Shown here in pieces: positions 8,452 to 17,388 of a DNA stretch of 64,000 nt (positions are counted from its first letter, which is position 1; every line of letters begins with the position of its first letter). The position numbers and the translations under genes were made by a program. The notes below the pieces were generated by a model. It searched no databases, was not told the DNA's origin, and saw only the letters and a program-made list of their open reading frames with translations. The stretch covers positions 101,968-165,967 of the forward strand of contig JBKQTE010000066.1 in assembly GCA_052143315.1 (NCBI GenBank), given 5' to 3'. The stretch is from DASZIT01 sp052143315. Its GTDB lineage: Bacteria; Actinomycetota; Acidimicrobiia; Acidimicrobiales; RAAP-2.

Positions 8452-9219
8452 TCAGGATTGCATCTTGATCACGGCAAAGGTGGCGCCATCGGGGTCAGCA
8501 AGGACTGCAAAGCGTCCCGGAGGGATGTCCGTCGGGGGGACGAGCGCAGTGGCACCGAGCTCGGTCGCCCTGGCCACGGTCGCGTCGGTGTCGTCGACGC
8601 CGAAATACACGAGCCAGTACGCCGGGACCTCCGCCGGGACCATGTCAGGCATGGTCATCATGCCGGCAACGGGCTTGTCGCCGAGCCTCCACTCGGTGTA
8701 GTCCATGCCCTCCATCGCAGCGTCGTGGGGTACCCAGCCGAACACCTCGGTGTAGAACGCCTTGGATGCCGGCAGGTCCCGGGTGTTCAGCTCGTTCCAC
8801 GCGAACGCCCCGGCCTCGTTGGCGAGCTCGGCACCGATGAACGTCTTCGGCTGCCAGACCCCGATCGCCGCGCCGGTGGGATCGGCGAAGACGGCCATCC
8901 TGCCGATGTCCGAGACGTCCATCGGCTCCACGAACACCATGGCGCCGGCCTTCTTGGCCCGATCGACCGCCGTATCGGCGTTCTCAACCGAGACGTACGT
9001 AACCCACACGCTGGGCTGGCCTTCGCCCATGGCCGGCATGTTCCCGGCGACAGTCTTTCCGCCCTTGCGCATCAGGGTGTAGTGACCCATTTCCTCGCCC
9101 TGGTCGTCGGCCTCCCAGCCGAAGAGCGACCCGTAAAAGGCATTGGATGCCTCGATGTCCTTGGTGGCATGGTCGACCCAGGATGGTGTTCCGGGGTCGT
9201 ACGAGGTGAACTCTGGCAT
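8452..9219 (-). CDS. Two-domain VOC (glyoxalase/dioxygenase fold) protein
   Basis: A 255-residue protein of two vicinal-oxygen-chelate domains. Residues about 10-120 (PSWVDHATKDIEASNAFYGSLFGWEA ... ADPTGAAIGVWQP) and 135-255 (AFAWNELNTRDLPASKAFYTEVFGWVPH ... ADPDGATFAVIKM) are repeats of the same pattern. Such tandem VOC proteins are common in Streptomyces and relatives; substrates are mostly unknown. A GGAGAAG site precedes the ATG. It stands alone in the accessory island. Confidence 0.85.
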   Translation of the reverse strand: MPEFTSYDPGTPSWVDHATKDIEASNAFYGSLFGWEADDQGEEMGHYTLMRKGGKTVAGNMPAMGEGQPSVWVTYVSVENADTAVDRAKKAGAMVFVEPMDVSDIGRMAVFADPTGAAIGVWQPKTFIGAELANEAGAFAWNELNTRDLPASKAFYTEVFGWVPHDAAMEGMDYTEWRLGDKPVAGMMTMPDMVPAEVPAYWLVYFGVDDTDATVARATELGATALVPPTDIPPGRFAVLADPDGATFAVIKMQS

Positions 9220-9383
9220 CGGCTTCTCCTCTGCTGGCGCTCGGCACTACGTCAGAGTGGAGCCTAGCTATCCGATCCCTGGGAGGCATTGCCAATGTGT
9301 CGCAGGGGGTCACTCTCCCGTCGGTCTGGGGCAGGGGGGCATGGACATGCTGCGGCGCTAGCGCAGGACTCTGCTTGGCGCCG

Positions 9384-9881
9384 TTAGGCCGTCCAGGGTG
9401 TCCAGGTCGTCCCGTCCCAGTAGCGAAATTGGCTACCTGGTAACGGGTTCGCATACCACCCGGGTGGAGCGACGAGCAGCGTGTTCGACACCTTCGATTC
9501 GGCATGGCCAATCGGTAGCGCCAGGAAGACTCCGAGAGCGGCAAAGGGAAGAAGCAAGAACCCGATAGGCGTGAAGGCGAAGAGCAGCGGGGCGGTGCAG
9601 CTCAAGCCGGCAATGATGATCCCGTTCACGCCGATCCTCGACGAGTGCCGTACAGCTCGCCAGGTCAGGCTGCACGTTTCAACCAACAGGAGGAGTGCGA
9701 AGCCGACCAACATCGCTCGGGCGATCCCGGGATCTGCCTCAGCCATGGTTCGTGCTTGACCTCCACTGGCGATAATCGCAAAGTGATAGGCGTGCACGAC
9801 CGTGAGCAAGCCGAACCAGAGCAGCCAGGCCAGGCCGAGCGCCGCAATCTTCGTGCGGACGGCTCGCTTCCACGGTGTCAC
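9384..9881 (-). CDS. Membrane protein with C-terminal DUF2510 motif
   Basis: A 165-residue protein with about four hydrophobic segments and a C-terminal PPGWYANPLPGSQFRYWDG motif ending in TPWTA, the Trp-rich DUF2510 signature found on many actinobacterial membrane proteins. GTG 9881 overlaps the stop of the upstream TetR gene (GTGA), so it is translated from the same mRNA. The regulator may therefore control this membrane protein (inference). Molecular role unknown. Confidence 0.75.
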   Translation of the reverse strand: MTPWKRAVRTKIAALGLAWLLWFGLLTVVHAYHFAIIASGGQARTMAEADPGIARAMLVGFALLLLVETCSLTWRAVRHSSRIGVNGIIIAGLSCTAPLLFAFTPIGFLLLPFAALGVFLALPIGHAESKVSNTLLVAPPGWYANPLPGSQFRYWDGTTWTPWTA

Positions 9882-10543
9882 GGCTGAGGACTCGGTGGCG
9901 AGTGACTTCCCGAGGTCCCGGCACCCAGGCCTCCAAGGAATGTTGCGAGATGGAGGGCCTGATCGAAGAGAGCCGCGGCCGGAGCCGGATTGCCGTCAAG
10001 TTGAGTCAGCATCTCCATGCCAAGGTAGAGGGCGACCACGGCGAATCCGACGGACTCGGCGGGCACCAGTGAACCGAGCGGCGAATCCGCAAGTACCCCC
10101 GAAACCGCGTCCCGGGCGAAGACGGTCCACGGAGCGATCCGCTTTGCAACCTCCCCACCGAGGCCTGGCGTCGTTGCGGTGCCGCTGATCATGGCGACGA
10201 GTACAGCAACGTGCCCAGCAGCCAGGTCTTCTCGGAAGATCAATGACGCCACATCGACCAGGTCGGTCGCCGACACCGCTTCCTCGACGGCCCCTCCGTA
10301 CCGCTCTCGGCGAAGGTCGCTGACCGAGTCAAGGGCAGCGAGTAACAGACCGGTGACCGATTCGAAATGGTAGAAGATCAGACCCTGGTTGACCCCAGCG
10401 CAGTCGGCAATGACTCGAGCGCTGGCACCGGCATAGCCGTGATTCTTGAGGGTTTCGATGGCGGCGTCGATGAGCTGCCGACGGGTCGCCTCGCCCCGGA
10501 CCCTGCGACTGTCGTGCTCTTCTGTGGGTTCGGCCTCGCCCAT
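9878..10543 (-). CDS. TetR/AcrR-family transcriptional regulator
   Basis: A 221-residue regulator. The N-terminal helix-turn-helix reads TRRQLIDAAIETLKNHGYAG, then ARVIADCAGVNQGLIFYHF, the classic TetR pattern; the rest is a helical ligand-binding domain. ATG 10543 is chosen because AGGAGG lies five bases upstream. A perfect-arm inverted repeat sits just beyond that site, as expected for autoregulation. It is followed by a DUF2510 membrane protein in a GTGA overlap. Confidence 0.88.
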   Translation of the reverse strand: MGEAEPTEEHDSRRVRGEATRRQLIDAAIETLKNHGYAGASARVIADCAGVNQGLIFYHFESVTGLLLAALDSVSDLRRERYGGAVEEAVSATDLVDVASLIFREDLAAGHVAVLVAMISGTATTPGLGGEVAKRIAPWTVFARDAVSGVLADSPLGSLVPAESVGFAVVALYLGMEMLTQLDGNPAPAAALFDQALHLATFLGGLGAGTSGSHSPPSPQP

Positions 10544-10554
10544 CAACACCTCCT

Positions 10555-10574
10555 AGTTGAGCGTATGCTCAACT
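10555..10574. promoter_or_regulatory. Probable TetR operator
   Basis: AGTTGAGC and GCTCAACT flank a GTAT centre, forming a 20-bp inverted repeat directly upstream of the ribosome binding site of the TetR gene. Size and position fit an autoregulatory operator. Confidence 0.75.
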
Positions 10575-10743
10575 ACTGTACCGCAGGTGTCTCGGGCCAT
10601 GGCATAAGTGCCTGGTTGGGGGACGCTTTCACCCGTGAATCGCGTTATTGGGACGAGTAGGACAAGAGCCCTTCAGCCAACGTCTGGCGGACCCGATCCC
10701 CGTCGGCCGCTGACCGCTCAAGAAAGATAAATGTCCAGTTCAG

Positions 10744-11958
10744 CTACCTGATCTGCACCCCGGAGATGGCCCGGCTGATGACCAGGCGCTGGATCTCGCT
10801 CGTCCCTTCGAAGATGGTGTAGATCTTCGAGTCGCGGTGCCACCGCTCCACCGGGTGCTCGCGGACGTAGCCGTAGCCGCCCATGATCTGGATGGCCTCC
10901 TCGGTGACGTGCACCGCCGTCTCACCGGCGTAGAGCTTGGACATCGAGCCCTCGCCGGAGGTGAACGGCTTGTTGTTCCGCCCCATCCACGCCGCCCGCC
11001 AGACCAGCAGGCGCGAGGCGTCGATCCGGGTCTTCATGTCGGCCAGCTTGAAGGCGATCGCCTGGTTTTCGATGATGGCCCGACCGAACGCCTTGCGCTC
11101 CTTGGCGTAGTCGAGCGAGTACTCGTAGGCGGCTCGGGCGATGCCCAGCGCCTGGGCGCCGACCGTCGGCCTGGAGGCCTCGAACGTGGCCATGGCGGCC
11201 TGGCTGGTGGTCTTCTTCCCCTCACGGGCACGGGCCAGCTTCTCGTCGAGCTTCTCCTTGCCGCCGAGGAGGCAGCTGCCCGGGATCCGCACGTCGTTGA
11301 GGATGACTTCAGCGGTGTGGGACGCCCGGATGCCCATCTTCTTGAACTTCTGGCCCTGGGTCAGGCCCGGCGTGTTCGGGGGGACGATGAAGCTGGCCTG
11401 GCCCCGCGCCTTGAGCTCGGGGACGACCGACGCCACCACCACGTGGATGTCGGCGATGCCTCCGTTGGTGATCCACGTCTTCGTGCCGTTCAGGACCCAC
11501 TCGTCCTTGGCCTCGTCGTAGACCGCAGTGGTGCGCAGCGAGGAGACGTCGGAGCCGGCGTCGGGCTCCGACACCGCGAACGCGGCCAGCTGGATCTTCT
11601 CCGGCGTGCCGAAGCACTGCGGGCCCCACTCGACCAGCTGCTCGGGCGTGCCGTTGGCAGCGATGCCGGCCAGGCCGAGCACGGACCCGAAGATGGACAG
11701 GCCGATGCCGGCGTCGCCCCAGGCCATCTCCTCGTTGGCGATCGGCAGCAGCAGGCCGGACTCGTCGAAGAAGCTCTGGGTGATGAAGTCGAACGAGTAC
11801 AGCCCGATCTTCGCCGCCTCTTCGATGATGGGCCACGGGGTCTCCTCCCGCTCGTCCCACTCGTGGCCGGCCGGCCGGATGACCGATTCGGCGAAGTCGT
11901 GCACCCACTTCTGGATCTGCAGTTGTTCCTCGTTCAGGTCCAGCGAGAATTCACCCAT
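10744..11958 (-). CDS. Acyl-CoA dehydrogenase
   Basis: A 404-residue FAD flavoenzyme that oxidises acyl-CoA to enoyl-CoA, probably in fatty- or branched-acid catabolism. N-terminal helices (LDLNEEQLQIQKWVHDFAE), the middle beta domain (AAFAVSEPDAGSDVSSLRTTA, then KTWITNGGIAD) and the C-terminal HRDSKIYTIFEGTSEIQR with catalytic Glu384 are all present. ATG 11958 is chosen over the longer frame to 12024 because homologous sequence begins there and a GGAG lies upstream. The last 84 bases are duplicated at 3038-3121. Chain-length specificity cannot be told. Confidence 0.92.
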   Translation of the reverse strand: MGEFSLDLNEEQLQIQKWVHDFAESVIRPAGHEWDEREETPWPIIEEAAKIGLYSFDFITQSFFDESGLLLPIANEEMAWGDAGIGLSIFGSVLGLAGIAANGTPEQLVEWGPQCFGTPEKIQLAAFAVSEPDAGSDVSSLRTTAVYDEAKDEWVLNGTKTWITNGGIADIHVVVASVVPELKARGQASFIVPPNTPGLTQGQKFKKMGIRASHTAEVILNDVRIPGSCLLGGKEKLDEKLARAREGKKTTSQAAMATFEASRPTVGAQALGIARAAYEYSLDYAKERKAFGRAIIENQAIAFKLADMKTRIDASRLLVWRAAWMGRNNKPFTSGEGSMSKLYAGETAVHVTEEAIQIMGGYGYVREHPVERWHRDSKIYTIFEGTSEIQRLVISRAISGVQIR

Positions 11959-12218
11959 GGCAGTTGCTCCGTTCCGGCCCGGCCCGGGCCTGTCCACTGG
12001 TTTCCGTTGCGCGTTGGTGTTCACGCCGACGGCGCCCTGCCGGCCACCAGGTCAGGCGGGCGCGGCGTTGTTACCCAATGGTAACCAACTGCCGTCACCG
12101 GCGCCACCCCCTCCGTGGCCGCGCCGGGAACGCCGTCCGCGCAGGAACCCGGTGTCCGCCGACGGAATGCCTGGTGAGGATGGGTATCGCCGCCGACGGC
12201 GGCAGGGTGGCTCTCCGG

Positions 12219-12422
12219 CTAGGCCGGCTTGACGTCCACCGCCTGGAGCCCCTTCGGACCCTCCTGGACCTCGAACTCGACCGCTTGGCCCTCTTCGAGC
12301 GAACGGAACCCGTTCATCTGGATCGACGAGTGGTGCACGAAGACATCGGCCCCTCCACTCGGCTGTGAGATAAAGCCGAAGCCCTTCTCAGCGTTGAACC
12401 ACTTCACTGTCCCGGATGCCAC
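12219..12422 (-). CDS. Cold-shock-domain protein (CspA family)
   Basis: A 67-residue cold-shock domain protein that binds single-stranded RNA or DNA and melts mRNA structure. RNP1 (KGFGFI) and RNP2 (VFVHHS) are intact, and the length is the family standard. It follows cysS on the same strand after 190 bases, which leaves room for its own promoter and a long leader as is usual for csp genes. Confidence 0.95.
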   Translation of the reverse strand: MASGTVKWFNAEKGFGFISQPSGGADVFVHHSSIQMNGFRSLEEGQAVEFEVQEGPKGLQAVDVKPA

Positions 12423-12612
12423 GGTGGCGATCCCCTTTCCTTCACACGCCCTATCCGACAGAGTCCGTGGGAAGCGGCCCGCCGACCTGGTTCGCCGGGC
12501 GAGGCAGGCGTCGAACAGAGCACCCCGGGACTCTCTCGACCGGAAACGCTAGCAGCCGCATCTCCGCCGTTGGCAAGGGAATCGACCGGTTTCCGGGCAG
12601 TTCACAGGACGT

Positions 12613-14004
12613 TCACGGACGGCGGATCCGGGTGCCGTCGGGACCGTCCTCGACCAGCCATCCGAGCGCCGTCAACCGTTGGCGGAGATCGTCGGCCGAC
12701 GCCCAGTCGCGCCGCGCCCTCGCCTCGTCGCGCCGGCGGACCAGGTCGGCGCTGACCGGGTCGACGCCGGTGTCGGCCCGACCGTGGAGCGACAGCCCGA
12801 GCGCGGCGGCCAGCACCCCGGCGGTCATCGCCGCCCGCTCGGCCGACTGACGGTCGCCGGCATCGGCGGCGGCGTTGGCCCGGCGAGCCAGCTCGAACAC
12901 CCCGGCCAGCGCCGCCGGGGTGTCGAGGTCGTCGTCCATCCGCTGACGGAACCGGGCGACGGCCTCGACGTCGACCGCACCGAGCCCAGGCCCGTCGACC
13001 ACCGGCCCTCCGGCCAGCAGGTCGGGCAGATCGAACCGCCGGGCCAGCTCGTCGAGCCGGTCCAGCCCTGCCTCCGCCTGGGCCACCGTGTCCGGCGTCA
13101 CCTCGATGGGGGACCGGTAGTGGGAGCGCAGCACCAGCAGCCGGTAGGCACGGGCATCGCTCCGGTCGAGCAGGTCGTCGAGCGAGGTGAAGTTCCCCAG
13201 CGACTTGGACATCTTCTCCCCGTCGACCACCACCCACCCGTTGTGCACCCAGTGGTGGGCGAAGTCGCGCGACAGGGCGACGGCCTGGGCCCGCTCGTTC
13301 TCGTGGTGCGGGAAGGCCAGGTCACCGCCGCCGCCATGGAGGTCGAAGCCGTCCCCCAGCAGGTCCAACGACATGACCACGCACTCGGTGTGCCACCCGG
13401 GGCGTCCCGGTCCCCAGGGCGACTCCCAGGTCGGCTCCCCCGGCTTGGCCTTCTTCCACAGCACGAAGTCGAGTGGCGACCGTTTTTCGTCGGCCGACTC
13501 GACCCGGGCGCCGGCCCGCAGCGAGTCGAGCGGCTGGCGGGCCAGGAGCCCGTAGCCGGGGACGTCCCCCACCGACAGGTAGACCCCGTCGGTCGTCTCG
13601 TAGGCCACCCCCAGCTCCATCAGCCTCTCCACCAGCGCCACCATGTCGTCGACGTAGGCGGTGGCGTGCGGCGCCTCGTCGGGGCGGAGCACCCCCAGCG
13701 AGTCCATCGCCTCCCACCACACCGCCTCGTAGGTCCGGGCCAGGTCGGCCGGCTCCACCCCCCGCTCGGCCGCCCGCTCGATGATCTTGTCGTCGATGTC
13801 GGTGATGTTGGACACGTAGGTCACGTCCAGCCCGCAGAAGAGGAGGTAGCGGCGCAGCACGTCGAAGACGAGGGAGAACCGGCCATGGCCGAGGTGGGGC
13901 GAGTCGTAGACGGTGGGCCCGCAGACGTACATCGACACCTTGCCCGGCGTCCGGAAGTCGACGGCCGATACCTCACCGGTGGCGGTGTCGTGGAGGCGCA
14001 GCAC
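12613..14004 (-). CDS. cysS: Cysteine--tRNA ligase
   Basis: A 463-residue class I aminoacyl-tRNA synthetase. The HIGH-type motif is PHLGHGRF, KMSKS is KMSKSLGNF, and zinc ligands are visible in YVCGPTVYD, WHTECVVMS and HHENERAQ. The DALR region is at the C terminus. GTG 14004 gives a normal CysS start (MLRLHDTATGEV). There is no ribosome binding site; a TACCGT hexamer lies seven bases upstream, so a leaderless mRNA is likely. It is divergent from valS with only 21 bases between. The MshC paralogue is unlikely because it lacks this full C-terminal region. Confidence 0.95.
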   Translation of the reverse strand: MLRLHDTATGEVSAVDFRTPGKVSMYVCGPTVYDSPHLGHGRFSLVFDVLRRYLLFCGLDVTYVSNITDIDDKIIERAAERGVEPADLARTYEAVWWEAMDSLGVLRPDEAPHATAYVDDMVALVERLMELGVAYETTDGVYLSVGDVPGYGLLARQPLDSLRAGARVESADEKRSPLDFVLWKKAKPGEPTWESPWGPGRPGWHTECVVMSLDLLGDGFDLHGGGGDLAFPHHENERAQAVALSRDFAHHWVHNGWVVVDGEKMSKSLGNFTSLDDLLDRSDARAYRLLVLRSHYRSPIEVTPDTVAQAEAGLDRLDELARRFDLPDLLAGGPVVDGPGLGAVDVEAVARFRQRMDDDLDTPAALAGVFELARRANAAADAGDRQSAERAAMTAGVLAAALGLSLHGRADTGVDPVSADLVRRRDEARARRDWASADDLRQRLTALGWLVEDGPDGTRIRRP

Positions 14005-14025
14005 GCAAGGTACGGTAACCCGATC
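14005..14025. promoter_or_regulatory. Bidirectional overlapping -10 element for cysS and valS
   Basis: The 21-bp spacer contains TACGGTA (14011-14017). Read rightward it gives -10 hexamer TACGGT nine bases before the valS ATG. Read leftward it gives TACCGT seven bases before the cysS GTG. Both genes lack ribosome binding sites. Confidence 0.6.
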
Positions 14026-16641
14026 ATGAGCGCCGACGCGATCCACCCGGGGCAGGGGGTCATCAGCCCGGCCGGAATTCCCCCGAAGCCGGGGCTGGAG
14101 GGCCTCGAGGCCACCTGGTCCGAGCGGTGGGAGCGCCAGGGCACCTACACCTTCGACCGTTCGGCACCCCGGGACAGGGTCTTCTCGGTGGACACTCCGC
14201 CCCCCACCGTCTCGGGCTCCCTCCACATCGGGCACGTGTTCTCCTACACCCACACCGACGCGGTGGCCCGGTTCCAGCGGATGCGCGGCAAGTCGGTCTT
14301 CTACCCGATGGGATGGGACGACAACGGGCTGCCCACCGAACGGCGGGTCCAGAACTACTTCGGGGTCCGGTGCGACCCGAGCCTCGCCTACGACCCCGGG
14401 TACACCCCGCCGGCCGACCCACCCAAGGAGCCGGTGGCCGTCTCCCGCCCCAACTTCGTGGAGCTGTGCCTGCAGCTCACCGGCGAGGACGAGCAGGCGT
14501 TCGAGCACCTGTGGCGCACCCTCGGCCTGTCGGTTGACTGGTCGCACACCTATGCCACCGTGGGCCAGGCCGCCCGTCGGGTCTCCCAACGGGCCTTCCT
14601 CCGGCTGCTCGACTCCGGCCACGCCTACCAGCAGACCGCCCCCACCCTGTGGGACGTGGACTTCCGCACGGCGGTGTCCCAGGCGGAGCTGGAGGACCGG
14701 GAGCGGCCCGGCGCCTACCACCGGCTGGCCTTCCCACCGGCGGCGGGCGGCGGCCCCGCCGTCGAGATCGAGACCACCCGTCCCGAGCTCCTGCCCGCCT
14801 GCGTGGCCCTGGTGGCCCACCCCGACGACGCCCGGTACCGGCCGCTCTTCGGCACCGAGGCGGTCACCCCGCTCTTCGGGGTGCGGGTGCCGGTGCTGGC
14901 CCATCCGCTGGCCGACCCCGACAAGGGGTCGGGGATCGCCATGGTCTGCACCTTCGGCGACCTGACCGACGTGGTCTGGTGGCGCGAGCTGCACCTGCCC
15001 ACCCGGACCATCGTGGGGAGGGACGGCCGCCTGCTGCCGGTGGCGTGGGGCACCGAGGGGTGGCAGTCGGCCTCGCCGGTCGACGCCGCCGCCCACTACG
15101 ACGAGCTGGCCGGAAAGACGGTCAGGCAGGCCCAGACGGCCATCGTCGAGCAGCTGACCGCCGCCGGCGCCCTGATCGGGGAGCCGAAGGCCGTCACCCA
15201 TCCGGTCAAGTTCTACGAGAAGGGCGACCGCCCGCTCGAGATCGTGTCGTCCCGCCAGTGGTTCGTGCGCACCCTCCCCCTCCGGGACCGGCTCCTCGAG
15301 CGGGGCGACCAGATCCGCTGGCACCCGCCCTACATGGCCCACCGCTTCCGCACCTGGGTGGAGGGACTCACCAGCGACTGGAACATCTCGCGCCAGCGGT
15401 TCTTCGGTGTCCCGTTCCCCGTCTGGTACCCGGTGGGCGACGACGGGGAGGCCGACTTCTCCAGCCCCATGGTGGCGGCCGAGGACCGGCTGCCGGTGGA
15501 CCCGTCCACCGACGTGCCCGACGGCTACACCGAGGACCAGCGCCACGCCCCCGGCGGCTTCGTGGGCGATCCCGACGTGATGGACACCTGGGCCACCTCG
15601 TCGCTGACCCCGCAGATCGCCGGCGGGTGGCAGGACGACCCCGACCTCTTCGCCAGGGTCTTCCCCATGGACGTCCGCCCCCAGGCCCACGACATCATCC
15701 GGACCTGGCTGTTCTCCACCGTGGTCCGCTCGGAGCTCGAGCACGGCACCGTGCCCTGGTACAACGCCGCCATCTCGGGATGGGTGCTCGACCCCGACCG
15801 CAAGAAGATGTCGAAGTCGAGGGGGAACGTGGTCACCCCGCTCCCCCTGCTCGAACAGCACGGCGCCGACGCCGTCCGGTACTGGGCCGCCGGCGGCCGA
15901 CCGGGCACCGACACCGCGGTGGACGAGGGGCAGATGAAGGTGGGGCGGCGGCTGGCCATCAAGGTCCTGAACGCCTCGCGCTTCGCGCTGGGACGGCTGG
16001 CCGACGACACCGGCGCCATCGAGGCCCCGGGCCCCGACGCCATCACCGCCCCGCTGGACCGGGCCATGTGCGCCCGCCTGGCCGGCGTGGTGGCCGAGTC
16101 CACCGAGGCCTTCGAGGGGTACGACTACGCCCGGGCCCTCGAGCGGACCGAGGCCTTCTTCTGGTGGTTCTGCGACGACTACCTCGAGCTGGTGAAGGCC
16201 CGCGCCTACGGCGACCCCACCGGGGCCGGCCCGGCGTCGGCCCGGGCCGCCCTGGTCCTGGCCCTGTCGGTGCAGCTGCGCCTGCTCGCCCCCGTACTCC
16301 CGTTCGTGACCGAGGAGGTGTGGTCGTGGTGGAACCCGGGCTCGGTGCACCGGGCGGCGTGGCCCAGGGCGGACGAGCTGGCGGGGCCGGCCGGCGGCGC
16401 CGACGAGGCGGTGCTGGAGGTGGTCTCGGACGTCCTGGGGTCGGTGCGCCGGGCCAAGACCTCGGCCAAGCGGTCGATGCGTGCCGGGGTGGCGGTCCTG
16501 ATCGTCACCGACACGAGCGAGCGGCTGGCCCACCTGGCCACCGTGGCCGACGACCTCCGGGACGCCGGCGGCGTGGCCGAGCTGGTCGCCACCGCCGGGG
16601 ACCAGCCGCTCGTCGACGTGCAGCTGGCCGACGAGGAGTGA
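14026..16641 (+). CDS. valS: Valine--tRNA ligase
   Basis: An 871-residue class I synthetase charging tRNA-Val. Motifs: HIGH in SGSLHIGHVFSYTHTDAV, the editing (CP1) domain in the middle, KMSKS in DRKKMSKSRGNVVTPL, and a C-terminal anticodon-binding domain. Length and the opening GLEATWSERWERQGTYTFD are like the actinobacterial form. It shares a bidirectional promoter with cysS. Its stop abuts the stop of livF with no spacer (TGATCA). Confidence 0.95.
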   Translation: MSADAIHPGQGVISPAGIPPKPGLEGLEATWSERWERQGTYTFDRSAPRDRVFSVDTPPPTVSGSLHIGHVFSYTHTDAVARFQRMRGKSVFYPMGWDDNGLPTERRVQNYFGVRCDPSLAYDPGYTPPADPPKEPVAVSRPNFVELCLQLTGEDEQAFEHLWRTLGLSVDWSHTYATVGQAARRVSQRAFLRLLDSGHAYQQTAPTLWDVDFRTAVSQAELEDRERPGAYHRLAFPPAAGGGPAVEIETTRPELLPACVALVAHPDDARYRPLFGTEAVTPLFGVRVPVLAHPLADPDKGSGIAMVCTFGDLTDVVWWRELHLPTRTIVGRDGRLLPVAWGTEGWQSASPVDAAAHYDELAGKTVRQAQTAIVEQLTAAGALIGEPKAVTHPVKFYEKGDRPLEIVSSRQWFVRTLPLRDRLLERGDQIRWHPPYMAHRFRTWVEGLTSDWNISRQRFFGVPFPVWYPVGDDGEADFSSPMVAAEDRLPVDPSTDVPDGYTEDQRHAPGGFVGDPDVMDTWATSSLTPQIAGGWQDDPDLFARVFPMDVRPQAHDIIRTWLFSTVVRSELEHGTVPWYNAAISGWVLDPDRKKMSKSRGNVVTPLPLLEQHGADAVRYWAAGGRPGTDTAVDEGQMKVGRRLAIKVLNASRFALGRLADDTGAIEAPGPDAITAPLDRAMCARLAGVVAESTEAFEGYDYARALERTEAFFWWFCDDYLELVKARAYGDPTGAGPASARAALVLALSVQLRLLAPVLPFVTEEVWSWWNPGSVHRAAWPRADELAGPAGGADEAVLEVVSDVLGSVRRAKTSAKRSMRAGVAVLIVTDTSERLAHLATVADDLRDAGGVAELVATAGDQPLVDVQLADEE

Positions 16642-17388
16642 TCAGTGGGCCAGGTAGACGCTGAGGGCGGCGTCGGCCATCTCGCGGGGCGAGCCCTCCT
16701 GGGTGATCTTCCCGTGCACCATGATGGCCGCCGCGGTGGCCACCGCCAGGGCGGTGGTCACGAACTGCTCGACCAGCAGGATGGTGATGCCCCGGCGGGC
16801 CAGGTTGCCCACCAGCCCATAGAGCTCGGAGACGATCAGCGGGGCCAGGCCCATCGACAGCTCGTCGAGGAGGAGCACCTTGGGCTCGGTGACCAGGGCG
16901 CGGGAGATGGCCAGCATCTGCTGCTCGCCCCCGGACATGGTCCCGGCCAGCTGCCGGCGGCGCTCGGAGAGCCGGGGGAAGGCGTCGTAGGTCGTCTCCT
17001 CGACGGCCTTCAGGCTCAGGCCCCCCCGGTAGGTCCAGATGCGCAGGTTCTCCTTGACGGTCAGGTTGGGGAAGATGCCCCGCCCCTCGGGGATGGCGCA
17101 CAGTCCGGTGCGGGCCAGCTTCTCGGTGGACGTCTTCCCCACCGTCCGGTCGCCGATCACCACCTCGCCGTGGCTGGCGCGCAGCTGGCCGCACACCACC
17201 TTCAGCAGGGTCGACTTGCCGGCGCCGTTCGGCCCCAGGAGGGCGAAGACGGCGCCGGCCGGCACCGTCAGGTCCACCCCGTGCAGCACCTCGATGCGGC
17301 CGTAGGAGGCGCGCAGCCCGTTGACGGTCAGCGCCGGCGGGAGCGATACCGGCGCGGCCGGCGGGACGGCGTTCGGCGTCGTGGTCAT
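16642..17388 (-). CDS. livF: ABC transporter ATP-binding protein, LivF type
   Basis: A 248-residue ATPase with Walker A GPNGAGKST, the GLCAIPEGRGIFPNLTVKENL loop that is diagnostic of LivF, signature MSGGEQQM and Walker B VLLLDELSMGLAP. It is the last gene of a branched-chain-amino-acid-type importer; its ATG overlaps the livG stop (ATGA). The N-terminal 15 or so residues are a Pro-rich extension. Confidence 0.88.
   Translation of the reverse strand: MTTTPNAVPPAAPVSLPPALTVNGLRASYGRIEVLHGVDLTVPAGAVFALLGPNGAGKSTLLKVVCGQLRASHGEVVIGDRTVGKTSTEKLARTGLCAIPEGRGIFPNLTVKENLRIWTYRGGLSLKAVEETTYDAFPRLSERRRQLAGTMSGGEQQMLAISRALVTEPKVLLLDELSMGLAPLIVSELYGLVGNLARRGITILLVEQFVTTALAVATAAAIMVHGKITQEGSPREMADAALSVYLAH

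Noticed and set aside
10575..10740. Small gene or RNA between the TetR operator and the acyl-CoA dehydrogenase end
   Set aside because: No frame with a start signal, no stable hairpin and no similarity to other parts of the window seen.
12613..16533. Continuous 1306-codon minus-strand frame spanning cysS and the antisense of valS
   Set aside because: Only the cysS part carries conserved motifs. The rest is antisense to valS and is open because of GC-rich third positions.
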